DNA of 64,000 bases from Picochlorum sp. 'celeri' (GCA_010909725.1 JAACMV010000004.1:372001-436000); one strand, 5' to 3'. Shown: positions 29,734 to 39,962, counted from the first letter of the stretch. Numbers and translations are program-made. Notes: generated by a model from the sequence alone, not told the origin.

Positions 29734-29928
29734 TTAATGTTTGGAAGAATCTCCTGAAGCACCAGCATGGCCTCCTCCTCCTCCTGTTCCTGCTGCTGTT
29801 TGGTCATACGCTACATATCCAAGAAATGCTACCAATCCTAGTCCAAATCCTGGCACAGAATACCGCATGTTGTTTATCAGGAGAGGATGTGCTCTCCACG
29901 CATCAAATTTCTGCCAGTTAAAGGACAT
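29734..29928 (-). CDS. Complex I subunit NDUFB3 (B12)-like
   Basis: 64 aa from ATG 29928. NWQKFDAWRAHPLLINNMRYSVPGFG followed by one hydrophobic segment (LGLVAFLGYVAYD) matches the small B12/NDUFB3 accessory subunit of mitochondrial NADH dehydrogenase: an N-terminal D/E-AWR motif, a PG(F/L)G turn, then a single membrane helix. The tail is Gly/His-rich. Length fits the plant and algal family. Convergent with the proteasome gene; 103 bp separate the stops and include an A12 run at 29688-29698. The family is small and divergent, so moderate certainty. Confidence 0.65.
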   Translation of the reverse strand: MSFNWQKFDAWRAHPLLINNMRYSVPGFGLGLVAFLGYVAYDQTAAGTGGGGGHAGASGDSSKH

Positions 29929-30241
29929 GTTTGCTTGGATATCTACCAACTACCACCCACTCACGTGTGCATAACAATAGTAGTTTTTTTATAAAAGAAC
30001 AGATCCACACCAGTGCACCGATTGCTGGAATACACAGTCACGCATGCTCAAGAACATTGGGGTTTACGACATTTCCCATCAAGAGTGCCTTTTGATGGGA
30101 TGCCATCTCGACACTCGTAGAGATGCATAGCCATCCTTCCATTGGGTCTTTGACATTGCCATGCACTGCCATTAACAGCTCTCTCTATATTTAAAATAAC
30201 TTTCTATTACATAGAATACATACATACATCAGATAGAAACT
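29929..30241. promoter_or_regulatory. Divergent upstream region of RACK1 with inverted repeat
   Basis: 313 bp. It holds an inverted repeat TCCCATCAA ... TTGATGGGA (30074-30100; 9-bp arms, 9-nt loop) about 140 bp upstream of the RACK1 ATG, and a TATATTTAAAAT stretch at 30187-30198. The region also serves the NDUFB3-like gene on the minus strand. Confidence 0.4.
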
Positions 30242-31364
30242 ATGGCTGAGACATTGACTCTTCGCGGAGAATTGAAAGCACACAGGGGATGGGTGACGGC
30301 CATTGCGCCACCTCTCGATCCAAACTCCGATGTGCTCCTCACATCATCCAGGTATGTATACATTTGTAGCAGTATATATATGAGGTGGGGGGATGTGTGA
30401 TCTCATCCTTTACCAAAGTCGTCAGACAGGCAGCTGTCTGTCTGAGACGGCGGCCCAAGACCATCCCAGGCGGAGAGGCTCAGAGTATCATATAATTGAT
30501 CATTTATTTATATGCAGAGATAAGACTGTGATTGTCTGGAACTTGACCCGTGAGGAAGGAGAGTATGGATATGCCCGTAGAGCTCTTCGTGGTCACTCTC
30601 ACTTTGTCCAGGACGTTGTCATTTCCTCTGATGGACAGTTCTGCTTGTCTGGATCATGGGATGGAACTCTTCGTCTTTGGGATGTGAACACTGGAGCTAC
30701 AACTCGTCGCTTCTTGGGACACTCCAAGGATGTCTTGTCTGTTGCCTTCTCTGTGGACAACCGTCAGATTGTGTCTGGATCCCGTGATAAGACCATCAAG
30801 CTCTGGAACACCATTGGAGAGTGCAAGTACACTGTTGATGAGCCAGAAGGTCACACCGAGTGGGTGTCTTGCGTGCGCTTCTCACCAAACGCCAAGCACC
30901 AGATCATCATCTCTGCTGGATGGGACAAGCTCATCAAGGTGTGGAACTTGAACACATTGAAGCTCATCAACAACTTGAGCGGACACACCGGATACATCAA
31001 CACAGTGACCGTATCCCCAGATGGTTCTCTTTGCGCCTCTGGAGGTAAGGATGGAGTTGCCATGCTTTGGGATCTCTCCGAGGGCAAGCGCCTCTACTCT
31101 TTGGAGAGTGGATCCATCATCCACTCCCTCTGCTTCTCTCCAAACCGTTACTGGTTGTGCGCTGCCACCCAGTCATGCATTAAGATTTGGGATTTGGAAT
31201 CCAAGGGACTCGTTGAGGAGCTCAGACCAGAGTTTGAGAATGTTGGAAAGAAGAGCCAGCCACCATATGCCGTCTGCTTGGCATGGTCTGCTGATGGTTC
31301 TACTCTCTACTCTGGATACACTGACGGAGTTGTTCGCGTGTGGCAGGTTGGACGTGCTATTTAA
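30242..31364 (+). CDS. RACK1: RACK1 (G-protein beta-like), 40S ribosomal scaffold
   Basis: Exons 30242-30351 and 30518-31364 give 318 aa, the normal RACK1 length; the intron is 166 bp (GTATGT...CAG), phase 2. Seven WD repeats are visible: [94 protein letters not shown]1 sits on the 40S head near the mRNA exit and binds signalling kinases. Codon use differs from neighbours: Arg is mostly CGT/CGC, Gly GGA and Lys AAG, with many C-ending codons, as expected for a highly expressed gene. Confidence 0.97.
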
Positions 31365-31849
31365 GCGGTTTCTAGTGTGATGTGAGAAGAGACTTGTGAT
31401 CACGGAGCAGGTTTCACAATCTTTCTTTTTGATGAAGGCTGGATCCAATATTGCTGAGACGCTCTTCTTGTACATCAATCATGATCAATGAAGTAATATA
31501 TATATATAGCTTCTTCTATGTAATATGACAATATTACTACTACTACTACTACTACTATTCTTAAAGAGGAAGAAGAAGAAGAAGAAGAAGAAGACATGAT
31601 CATCAGTATGGAATAGTGCATGCATAGTACCATGTGGCATCAGTAGAAGATGAGAAGAGGATCAGTATCTGCTGCTTCTGTAGTAAATATATAATTGTAT
31701 GCAAAAAAACCATGGAATAAAAGTGGACATTGATATTGGATGAATACAAATATTAGCTGCTGCTGCTACAACAAAAAAAAGAATTGGAATTTCTCTGACG
31801 ACGACGACTACATGTACATGACGAGTATCAAAGACAGACAGATAGTACC
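31365..31849. other. Intergenic with microsatellites
   Basis: 485 bp with no gene seen. It contains (TA)n at 31496-31508, (ACT)n at 31533-31557 and (AGA)n at 31569-31595, then AT-rich leader sequence of the downstream carrier gene. Confidence 0.6.
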
Positions 31850-33015
31850 ATGAGTGGTTTTGACTGGAAAGAAACAATTGATGATGCCAGTTTGACTGGA
31901 AATGAAGGGACAGAGGCTGACATGAGTCGAGCAATCGCAGTGGACGAAGAAACATTGCTCGATGCACGAAACGAACCAGAATACTCGGGTAGGGAGGAAT
32001 TAGAGGAAACTATGAAATTATTATTTGCTGGGGGTTTGGCTGGGGCTGTGTCAAAATCAGCAACGGCGCCTTTGGCTCGACTGACGATTCTGTACCAGGT
32101 GAGTGATAAATAAATACCTGAGACACCCACATATGGGCATGGGCATGGCATGTTCTCTTGATCCTGACACTGATTCTGATGATGATGCAGGTGCGTGGGA
32201 TAACAGCGAGTCCGCAAAAGGGTTTCTTGCCCTCTGCCCAGGGGTTTCATGTGATGGAGGCAATCAAATATATTGCTCGGACAGAGGGTTTGAAATCTCT
32301 ATGGAGGGGGAATGGAGTGACGATTGTGCACCGAATACCGTATTCTGCTGCAAATTTTTGGACGTATGAAAAGGTGAATGAACTGTGGAAGGAGTATGCT
32401 CCGGCTCGGGGTCCGTTGTCGTATGGGGATGTGTCTCGGAGGTTGGTTGCAGGGGGGGCTGCTGGGCTTGTGGCATGCACCATTGCCTATCCATTGGACT
32501 TGATACGAACACGACTTGCTGCGCAGTCGGAATATATATACTATGATGGTATTACGGATGCGTTCAAGAAAATTGCGAGGGATGAGGGGTATGGTGGGTT
32601 GTACAAGGGTCTTGGTGCAACATTGGCACAGGTGGCTCCATCGTTGGCAATCAACTATGCAGCGTATGAGACGGCTCGGTCCGCATGGCTGTCGTATACA
32701 GATCAGGAAATACCAAGTGTTGCAACGAGTTTAACGTGCGGGAGTATCGCAGGGTTGATTTCATCCACAGCAACATTCCCGCTGGATCTGGTGAGGAGAC
32801 GGTTGCAATTGCAGGGGCATTCGAGGAGTTCCAAAGTATACGGGTCGTATACGGGAGCATTTAGAGATATAATAAAAACCGAGGGATGGAGAGGTTTATA
32901 CGCTGGAATATTACCAGAGTATTACAAGGTCATCCCAGGCGTTGCTATTGCTTTTTGTACCTATGAATTCATGAAGCTTTCATTGCGTGTTCAAACAAAT
33001 GCCACCTCACGGTAA
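31850..33015 (+). CDS. Mitochondrial carrier family protein (SLC25)
   Basis: Exons 31850-32098 and 32191-33015 (357 aa); the 92 bp intron is GTGAGT...CAG, phase 0, one of only two donors here with A at +4. Three SLC25 repeats carry the P-x-[DE]-x-x-[RK] signatures: TAPLARLTILYQ (degenerate), AYPLDLIRTRLA and TFPLDLVRRRLQ, with the matching RTEGLKSLWRGNG, RDEGYGGLYKGLG and KTEGWRGLYAGIL motifs. The first repeat's APLARLTILYQ resembles a plant subgroup near the CoA/adenine-nucleotide carriers, so a nucleotide-type substrate is likely but not proven. An acidic ~50-residue extension precedes repeat 1. Confidence 0.88.
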
Positions 33016-33099
33016 TCATTATTACTATTCTTTTCTTTATATATAAACAATACATTGATGGTCTGCGATATATACACACAGACACCATGAAACAGACTA

Positions 33100-34264
33100 C
33101 TACTTTTGATTGTCCACCAGAGGAGCTTTTTCCGCCTCCCCTGCCTCTGCATCTGGAACAGTCTTTGCTGAACTTTCGGCAGATGGCGCCTCAACCTTTT
33201 TCGATAATGTCTTATAATACAGTGCTCCAAACACCGTGACTGTTCCAACCCACTGTCCCAACGACAATGGATGGGCAAAGAGGATGCATGATAAGAGAAT
33301 AGAGATGAACTGACGTGTTGTCATCACTGTCGCAAACAAAAGAGCACCATACGTCTTGATTGTATGAGAAATAAACAGCTGGCCAATCGTAGCTGCTGCA
33401 GACAGGGTTAAAATAGATCCAAGTGCGCTAGGATGTCTCATCACAAAAGAAATAGCATCACCAAACTGTCCAGCAGAAATCAACCCTAATGTGGAGAATC
33501 CAGCAGAGAATGCTTGAACATACATGATCTGATTGAAAATAGTCATCTGATATCCTTTGAATAATTTATCCTGGAAAGTAGACGTAAATCCATCGAATGC
33601 TAAATATCCCACCATGAGCATGACTCCAAACATTGACGAGTTGTTACCAGCATGCTTGGACGTCACATCTCCAGTCATAATAAAGACAGAACATCCCAGT
33701 GTCACGAGTGCTGCCACTCCATAATCCTTTGTATTGTATCTCTTCCTCATAATAACAGTACCCCAAATCATCACAGGAATCATCTTGGCACACTTACCCA
33801 GTGTCTGCACCGGGAATGACACATGCTTCAAAGCCTCATATTGACAGAACGTCGCCACCACATTCGATACAGACACAGCCGCATATGCTTGCGGAGGAGC
33901 TACAGGAGCAAGATCCTGCCCGCCTGCAACAAGCATGCCACCAGCAACCAGAACAGTCACCAATCTGTTGCACAACACCAGGAGCAGAGAGTATTTGAAC
34001 TGTTCGCCCTCAAAAGGCTCTTGCATAATACGCTCCTACAATAGGTGAAAATTAGTATTACTTTAACGATGCTTCGAGACCAAATTCAGCAGAATACAAA
34101 TAAAAAGCACACATGAATCTTGTTGCACAACCAACCAACCAACTCACCTGCAGAATTCCATAGACAACCAAGCATCCAATGATTCCACTGACACAGAAGG
34201 ACACATGGACTTTGTCATTGGCTTTGATGCGTTGCATCAATTGATCAAAGAGATCCAGCAACAT
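33100..34264 (-). CDS. UDP-sugar transporter, SLC35B1/UTR-like
   Basis: Exons 34148-34264 and 33100-34035 (350 aa); the 112 bp intron is GTGAGT...TAG, phase 0. About ten membrane helices of the drug/metabolite superfamily are visible. Family blocks: GYGILQ-ERIMQEPF at the splice site, HVSFPVQTLGKCAKMIPVMIWG, YLAFDGFTSTFQDKLFKGYQMTIFNQIMY, and TVMTTRQFISILLSCILFAHPLS. These match SLC35B1 and plant UTR1/UTR3, which exchange UDP-galactose/UDP-glucose or ATP/ADP across the ER membrane. The C terminus is an acidic tail ending DNQK, without the di-lysine ER-retrieval motif usual in the family. Divergent from the 34408 gene over 143 bp. Confidence 0.87.
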
Positions 34265-34407
34265 GGTCGTGATGAGTCAGAGAAGCCACAACGCAATTCC
34301 GTCTGTCGGTTCTCCAGACAACAACAGTACTTTGTAACTACTGATGATCAATTGTTTCGAAATGTCTGGAGGGTGGGTGGATACACGAGTATTCTGCGCC
34401 ATGTCAC

Positions 34408-34887
34408 ATGGGCGACAAATCCGATAGAGAAACCTGGGGTGTCCCGGTAAAAGACATCCTTGACCGGATCGGTCCGTTCAAGAAACAATGCCACGAGCGA
34501 CAAGACCCCACTGATTTCATCGTGGTGTGTTTGGTCTCACATAGTATCCAAATTGGATTGTATTGGAGTGTGAATGCGCTGTGGCATGAGCATAGCATGT
34601 CTTTACGACTGTTGAAAAAGCAACTCTCGAAGCAGGTGAATGTGGGAGTAGAGGCCACCAACAACAACGAGGGCGAATCAAAGACAGACAAAGATCCTGT
34701 GTATGCGTATGTATCACAATCTGCGGTAGAAGAAGAGCGGAGGAAGAAGAAATTAGTTGGAAAGACACAGGCAAGTGCCAAGGCGACAAAGAAGAAGAAG
34801 AGGAATAGTGCTGCGAACAGACAAGGCCGGGTGTCTAGGAAGACAATCATCGCGTCGAATCTGTCATATTTGAAACGGATGGGATGA
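34408..34887 (+). CDS. Small basic hypothetical protein
   Basis: 159 aa, single exon, not recognised. The N-terminal half is ordered (RIGPFKKQCHERQDPTDF, then IVVCLVSHSIQIGLYWSVNALW, which is hydrophobic but not clearly a membrane helix). The C-terminal half is very basic (EEERRKKKLVG, KATKKKKRNSAANRQGRVSRK), suggesting a nuclear, nucleolar or RNA-binding protein. Its TGA stop overlaps the ATG of the ABC ATPase gene (ATGA, 34884-34887), so the two may share one transcript. The start ATG 34408 lies 143 bp from a divergent gene. Confidence 0.6.
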   Translation: MGDKSDRETWGVPVKDILDRIGPFKKQCHERQDPTDFIVVCLVSHSIQIGLYWSVNALWHEHSMSLRLLKKQLSKQVNVGVEATNNNEGESKTDKDPVYAYVSQSAVEEERRKKKLVGKTQASAKATKKKKRNSAANRQGRVSRKTIIASNLSYLKRMG

Positions 34888-35756
34888 TGAAAATAGCAGC
34901 GTATGGATGGTGTACAGGACATGCATGCATGCAGCCAGGGCATGGCCTTGCCATGCATGGACGTACCCGTGATGTACATGTGTGTTTAGCATCTCATCAG
35001 AACGATGAGACGTTTGCCGATGTGATGGGGAATATATTTTCTTCCTTGGGGATGTTGCAGACTCAGCAACGGATGCGTGGAGCCTATATTAGCATGCGCA
35101 ACGTCTCATATCATCCATCAGCATCAGAGACACCGTTGCTGAATAATGTATCCATGGAAATTGAGCCAAACACGCTGGGGCTTGTGTATGGGTGCAGTGG
35201 TGGGGGCAAGTCTACCTTGTTGCACATCCTGGCTGGTCTTGCTCAGGAAACATCAGGGGATATTTCATTTACAGGTCCACAGGGCATCCCAATAGATTCA
35301 AAGGACAGAATGAAAGAGGCCGGTCTGGTGTTTCAGTTCCCTGAGAGACATTTTTTAGGGGAGACACTGCAAGAAGAGTTGACCTTCTCGTGGCCAACCA
35401 CAGGGCCATCTGCCATGGCTGTGCAACACATGTTGACCACCAGGACATACCAGGTTTTAGATGCAGTAGGATTGAGGCATATTCCGCTCGATACCCCGTT
35501 AGATCAGCTTAGTGGTGGGTACAAGCGCCGCGTTGCCTTGGCTGTGCAGCTTGTCAGGCAGCCTAGGCTATTGCTTTTGGATGAACCATTGGCAGGATTG
35601 GATTGGAGGGCACGGCATGATCTTGTGGCAGTGTTGAAATCATTGTGTGATGAATGCACAGTTCTTGTCGTATCACATGATTTGGGAGAGCTTGCGTCCC
35701 TGGTTCAGTCATCGCATAGAATGCTCAAAGGAGGCTCTCTCATGAATGATGGGTGA
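34884..35756 (+). CDS. ABC transporter ATP-binding protein, plastid ABCI11/NAP14-like
   Basis: Stand-alone ABC ATPase, 290 aa from ATG 34884. Motifs: Walker A GCSGGGKSTLLHI, Q-loop LVFQFPERHFLGETL, signature LSGGYKRRVALAVQL, Walker B LLLLDEPLAGLD, and switch VVSHD. The FQFPERHFL...EELTFSWP stretch is characteristic of plant ABCI11 (NAP14), a plastid envelope protein tied to transition-metal homeostasis and related to bacterial energy-coupling-factor ATPases. The first ~50 residues could be a transit peptide but start inside the preceding gene's stop; in-frame ATGs at 34929, 34953 and 35022 are alternatives. The overlap suggests bicistronic expression or a later start. Confidence 0.82.
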   Translation: MMKIAAYGWCTGHACMQPGHGLAMHGRTRDVHVCLASHQNDETFADVMGNIFSSLGMLQTQQRMRGAYISMRNVSYHPSASETPLLNNVSMEIEPNTLGLVYGCSGGGKSTLLHILAGLAQETSGDISFTGPQGIPIDSKDRMKEAGLVFQFPERHFLGETLQEELTFSWPTTGPSAMAVQHMLTTRTYQVLDAVGLRHIPLDTPLDQLSGGYKRRVALAVQLVRQPRLLLLDEPLAGLDWRARHDLVAVLKSLCDECTVLVVSHDLGELASLVQSSHRMLKGGSLMNDG

Positions 35757-35988
35757 CAGATAATGGCAATTGTGGAAACAAAACATTGTGCCTCGGCCGA
35801 GACACACACTCTCTCTAGTAATAGTAGTAGTAGTAGTAGTACACGGGAAAATCTTGATGCAACTATCTTCTCTTGAAGAGTTAATGTAATACAACTATTT
35901 ATTGTATGTATTTACGACAACATATGGTATCCCTGTTTGATCGCCGAAAACGTACAAGGCACTTGATGCAACTCTGACACTATTATCA

Positions 35989-36666
35989 TTATTCTCCCGT
36001 GGCGGTGTCATCCACTTTTTGTCTCTTTGTCTCTTTCTCTCCCTTATTAATCATGAGATCTTTCTTGTATGCTTCCAGCCATTGAAGACCACGACCACCA
36101 TCCCACATGGAAGGAGAGAGTTCAACCTCAAGGGGTGGTTCCTCTTTGGCTGTTTGAGCAGAGGCAGAGGATTGCTTGGCTGTTTGAGCAGAGGCAGAAG
36201 CTTGCTTGGCTACATTGCTCAGCTGACGAATAACATTCGCCCATTGAATATATGCCCTCAATATCTCCACCTCGTATTTATTATAGTCCCTGTTAAACTT
36301 GTCCCACATCTCAGGATAAACTTTGAAAAATGGAAAGAACAACCTATCAATGCTCTGTTTTTCGTTCACCCGCACCACACGCGGTAGCATGACATGCCTT
36401 GTAGGAAGCGGGGGAATCGTTTTGTTTTGAACATTGTGCAGCGATCGGCCTGCATCACAGTCCTCTCGAAGATGTGGATCCACAGACGAGGGAACTACAG
36501 CACCCCTTTTTGAAAGATTGCTCTGCGGAGAGTCCCTCCGCCTCTCGACATCCTGAGATGACACCACTTCCCTCCAATGCCCTTCTTTTATGTCATGTTT
36601 TTCTGTGATACGTTCAGTTGACCCGTCTTCTTTCTCAGAAAGCGGAGACAGTGTAGGTCGTAGCAT
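35989..36666 (-). CDS. Hypothetical protein with 10-residue tandem repeat
   Basis: 225 aa, single exon, not recognised. The N-terminal half is charged and disordered-looking; residues ~85-160 are more ordered (LFFPFFKVYPEMWDKFNRDY, then YEVEILRAYIQWANVIRQL). Two copies of a 30-bp repeat encode AKQ(A/S)SASAQT at about residues 152-175. The C-terminal part has GRGLQWLEAYKKDL and a basic cluster KKETKRQKV-like that may be nuclear. Start ATG 36666 is the first in frame. Convergent with the ABC gene (232 bp apart). Confidence 0.6.
   Translation of the reverse strand: MLRPTLSPLSEKEDGSTERITEKHDIKEGHWREVVSSQDVERRRDSPQSNLSKRGAVVPSSVDPHLREDCDAGRSLHNVQNKTIPPLPTRHVMLPRVVRVNEKQSIDRLFFPFFKVYPEMWDKFNRDYNKYEVEILRAYIQWANVIRQLSNVAKQASASAQTAKQSSASAQTAKEEPPLEVELSPSMWDGGRGLQWLEAYKKDLMINKGEKETKRQKVDDTATGE
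36151..36210 (-). repeat. Two tandem 30-bp coding repeats
   Basis: Positions 36151-36180 and 36181-36210 are copies differing at two sites (AGAGGATT versus AGAAGCTT). They stay in frame with the hypothetical protein above, so the duplication adds ten residues and not a frameshift. Confidence 0.9.
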
Positions 36667-37029
36667 TTTGGCTGGAGAGGATCCAAAGTCGACTAGACTG
36701 CCAAATGGTCAACCATGACGCATTACTATACAACTATTCAACCCCTAAAAATAAATACTAGTAAAGTAACACGGAAGGCAATGCGGCTGGTATTATTCAT
36801 GTTGTGATCTCACAACAACTGTTCTACAAGAAAAGACCCAACATCTATTATTATTATTATTATTGGATCTTTCAAGACCAATAATACATTTGTTTATGTA
36901 CAAGGCATCTCCTGTGAGTCGGGTATTTCGTGTTAGCATGCAATGAATTTGGGACTACACAGAGCAGATCAATGTATTGCAGAGCCATAAGGCTCTGCAG
37001 AGTACAAGCCAACACACGTTACTTCATGC
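36667..37029. other. Divergent intergenic region with (ATT)n and a hairpin
   Basis: 363 bp. It includes (ATT)n at 36846-36864 and a perfect hairpin TGCAGAGCC-ATAA-GGCTCTGCA (36978-36999; 9-bp arms) that ends about 30 bp before the ATG at 37030. A hairpin this close to the start could lie in the 5' UTR. Confidence 0.45.
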
Positions 37030-37818
37030 ATGGCAGCCTTGACACTCCAGCTGGTACGAGCCAACACGCATGGGAGAGTATATGTTGGCACGTTCCTTGG
37101 TAGTAGTAGTATAGCAAATGCAAAGCAAACGGCCATGTTGGATTCATCGACAAACAGTGTTGTTGTTGAGGGCAGATCTCTCCCCTCTTCCAGGCCACCA
37201 CATGTCCCAGGGGCCATAAATCGTGCGGCGCAGAAGGGCCCTCTTGAGAATCATACGGACCGGAGAGCCTTGTGTGTCCTCAACAGCGCCTTATCCACCG
37301 TCAAGTGCTCCGTGTCTCCGCCAAGGAAAGGTATTCGTATTGTTCAAACGTATTTATTTCATGTATAGAATTTAATTGCCACATTGTAGCCTACGCACGC
37401 GAGTATGTCGACCATAGAAAGGGCGACGTGCAAGCCGAGTGGGATCCCTTGCCCAGCGGCAGAGCAAAGACCCACGCTATTGTCATCGCGCGATAGTTCG
37501 GGTGGATTGGATTTCGGTTCAGATGTGTTTGGAGATACTTGCACGCAAAAACCTATGAGAATAATCGGATTTGACGTTCCTGCTCGGCCCGGTCATGAAT
37601 CACCGACTTCTGTACTACTTCAGGGTGGAGACCAAAAGCAGCAAGTACCTACTAATGATAAAATGGGGTCAGATCGACAGGCATTAACGACGCCGAGGTC
37701 TTGGCTTGCAGAGGAATTGAAACGAAACCCGTCTGGGAGTCAGGTGGATGTGACCGGGGGACAGTGTGAGTTGCAAAAGAGGCTTCCAAAACTCAAGCTT
37801 CAGAAGAGTAGAAGGTGA
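37030..37818 (+). CDS. Hypothetical two-exon gene, splice frame unresolved
   Basis: Exon 1 opens at ATG 37030 (112 codons to a stop) and exon 2 begins after a TAG acceptor at 37389. If the donor is GTATTC at 37331, exon 2 is read as AYAREYVDHRKGD and ends at 37496 (about 135 aa). If the donor is GTGTCT at 37312 (phase 0), exon 2 continues from 37390 in the longer frame to 37818, giving about 237 aa with SWLAEELKRNPSG and a basic C terminus (KLKLQKSRR). Both donors are weak for this genome. The ATG at 37405 could also start a 137 aa protein alone. No domain recognised. Confidence 0.35.
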
Positions 37819-38811
37819 TGAAGCGCAGATTGATATTATTTGACAGACAGTTGGATTGCGTCGGCATGTCGATATGTGAGCCACATGCACAGTGAGGGGA
37901 GGAGAGATGGGTGATCTTGGCATCTCAATACATCCATCATGGCCGAGAGTTTCACTCTTATCGTATACGTACTTTATTCATTTCATCATATTCTATGCAT
38001 CGTTGTACCGTTGGTGGTTCAGGCGTGTGCGGGGAGACAGGCACTCACAAATGATGACGGCCTGTCTGCCCCCACATGCTCCACTGCAGCATGATGTGCA
38101 TTGTGTGTGTTGCGCGGAGAGTTTCCTTTTTAATTGTATTCTCAGATTTACTACTATACTATGACATGATATGTAACGTCAGTATCCATATAGAATTGCC
38201 AAGGAGTACGAGTACACAGAGGTCCTGTGTCGTAGAGTGCATGATGGTAATCTTGTGCCCACGGCAAGCACGTGATGTTAATTCATGAGGGCGTGGCCTG
38301 TTCCGTCCGGTCAACGTGCCGCCTTGAAAGGTTCAAGAAATTCCGGCGCTACCCTATCGCTCGATCCTCCTACAACATGAACTCTGTTCGCAACGGGTTG
38401 GCATACGTCAAAAAAGATCCAAATATCAAGTTAATAAGAACTGTGGCTCGCAAGCAAGCTACCGTTGCAGACAAGAGTTGCTGACGGGTTGTACGACACA
38501 GATTGTGAGTCCCGAGTCTCGCGAGTTGTGCATACTGAATACAGCGGGGTTTAGTTTTTTCGAGTGTAATAAGCAGAGTAAGTATAGTTATGAGTGTGAC
38601 GCGTGCGTTTTGTCGTGCGCGAGGCGTTACCTGGCCTTCCCCCTCCCGCCCGGATATGGACGAGGTTAAAGGTCCTCCTGACACGGCAACTGGATTCATT
38701 TTGGTACCAGAGTTGTCGTAGGGCGCGTATTGTATGCATTCTCTGACCAATGTTGTATGTTTACATGCAGAAGAGAACGTACGAAGTTGAAACGTGATAC
38801 AGAGAAGAAGA
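37819..38811. other. Long intergenic/5' leader region upstream of the SBP gene
   Basis: 993 bp without a convincing gene. A 35-codon ATG frame at 38376-38483 (MNSVRNGLAYVKKDP start) and several short frames exist but show no family features. There is a CACGTG G-box at 38269-38274. A CAG acceptor-like site at 38768-38770, just before the SBP start, leaves room for an untranslated first exon. Confidence 0.35.
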
Positions 38812-39879
38812 ATGACCTCTCCAGATGTAATGCACATGAAGCAGGAGGAGGCATACCACGTTGATCCTACTCCTCCTTCATCTGATGCTGCGGTTGTACG
38901 CGCTGATGATCGCAGAGAGGATGAAAATGTGGACAGCGAAGATGACACTACAGAAAGGGATAGCGAGGATAACAATATGCAAAAGGATAGTGAGAATCCT
39001 GCACCTGTTGATGGTGCATCAGGCACCATTATACTACCAATGCAGGGGTCTGAGTTTCGTAGGAATGACAAAGGGGACGTGCTATGCCATGTAGAGGGTT
39101 GTGAGACAGTCATGTCTGAAGAGACGGCGTATTTCAGACGGTACAAAATCTGCCGAAAGCATCTCAAGTCAAACTATTTGATTGTGGCTGGAATACAGCA
39201 GCGCTTTTGCCAGCAATGTGGCAAATTTCATGAAGTGGAAAAGTTTGATGGGACAAAGAGAAACTGCAGAGCGACGTTGGTCAGGCATAACAGACGGAGA
39301 AAAAAGACGAGCAGAGCAAAGAGGAAGAAATCTGCAAGTGAGGATGAGGGCTCTGACATGAGACAGCCAAATGCAACATGGGAGCATCCCGGCATGGGTG
39401 GCATGCTCAATTCCTCTCCTGTGAATGTGGATATCCTGAAGGCCTATTATGGCGTGCCCAATCCGAACGATGCCTTCCCACCAGAACTTGTGAACACGAT
39501 TGCTGAATTGGAGCGATTGATTGGGCGAGAGGTGATTCATCACTGTTTGCAGTCATCACAGCCGCCTCAAATGTGGCAACAGAATGGATATGCCACCAAT
39601 TATAATATTTTCCAAGGGAACGGTATGCATAGGTATTCACCTGCGCCAGTGCATCAGTCTCCGCCCATGATGAATGCCTTACACCAGTATGGAATACCAA
39701 TGTCAGCCCCTCAGCACCCATATACATCTGGAGGAATGCCCATGCCCCCACCATCCGCGAGGAAACAAGTGCCTAAGGGAGCTTCTGATTCGATGATGGA
39801 CCAAACCGCTAGTGATATTTTGATGCGGATGAAGAATTCTCTGCCCCCAAAGTCTCAGTACATGAGAATGCCCATGTAA
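38812..39879 (+). CDS. SBP-box transcription factor
   Basis: 355 aa from ATG 38812 (an in-frame TGA at 38788 closes the frame upstream). The SBP domain spans residues ~92-166 with all eight zinc ligands: C92, C97, C114 and H117 in the first site, then C133, C136, H140 and C152 in RFCQQCGKFH...KRNC. The bipartite nuclear signal KRNCRATLVRHNRRRKK follows, as in plant SPLs. SBP factors are restricted to green plants and algae and bind GTAC cores; Chlamydomonas CRR1 is a copper-sensing member. N terminus is acidic; the C terminus is Pro/Met/Gln-rich, as in an activation domain. No ankyrin repeats, unlike CRR1. The AIG1-like gene starts 83 bp downstream. Confidence 0.95.
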   Translation: MTSPDVMHMKQEEAYHVDPTPPSSDAAVVRADDRREDENVDSEDDTTERDSEDNNMQKDSENPAPVDGASGTIILPMQGSEFRRNDKGDVLCHVEGCETVMSEETAYFRRYKICRKHLKSNYLIVAGIQQRFCQQCGKFHEVEKFDGTKRNCRATLVRHNRRRKKTSRAKRKKSASEDEGSDMRQPNATWEHPGMGGMLNSSPVNVDILKAYYGVPNPNDAFPPELVNTIAELERLIGREVIHHCLQSSQPPQMWQQNGYATNYNIFQGNGMHRYSPAPVHQSPPMMNALHQYGIPMSAPQHPYTSGGMPMPPPSARKQVPKGASDSMMDQTASDILMRMKNSLPPKSQYMRMPM

Positions 39880-39962
39880 TCTCTTGCCCATCTTCCTTCC
39901 TTGTCTTACTTTTGCATTTATATTGATATATATGAACAGTATTTGTAAATAGTCGAGCACAT

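Noticed and set aside
34404..34979. 191-codon minus-strand frame
   Set aside because: It mirrors the Lys-rich C-terminal coding part of the 34408 gene (hence Phe-rich runs) and lacks family features.
37405..37818. 137-codon frame as an independent gene
   Set aside because: Not excluded, but its ATG follows a TAG acceptor by 15 nt in an open phase, so I prefer it as a second exon of the 37030 gene.
38370..39167. 265-codon minus-strand frame over the SBP gene start
   Set aside because: Overlaps the SBP zinc-finger coding region in antisense, is Ser-rich from acidic codons read backwards, and has no recognisable domain.
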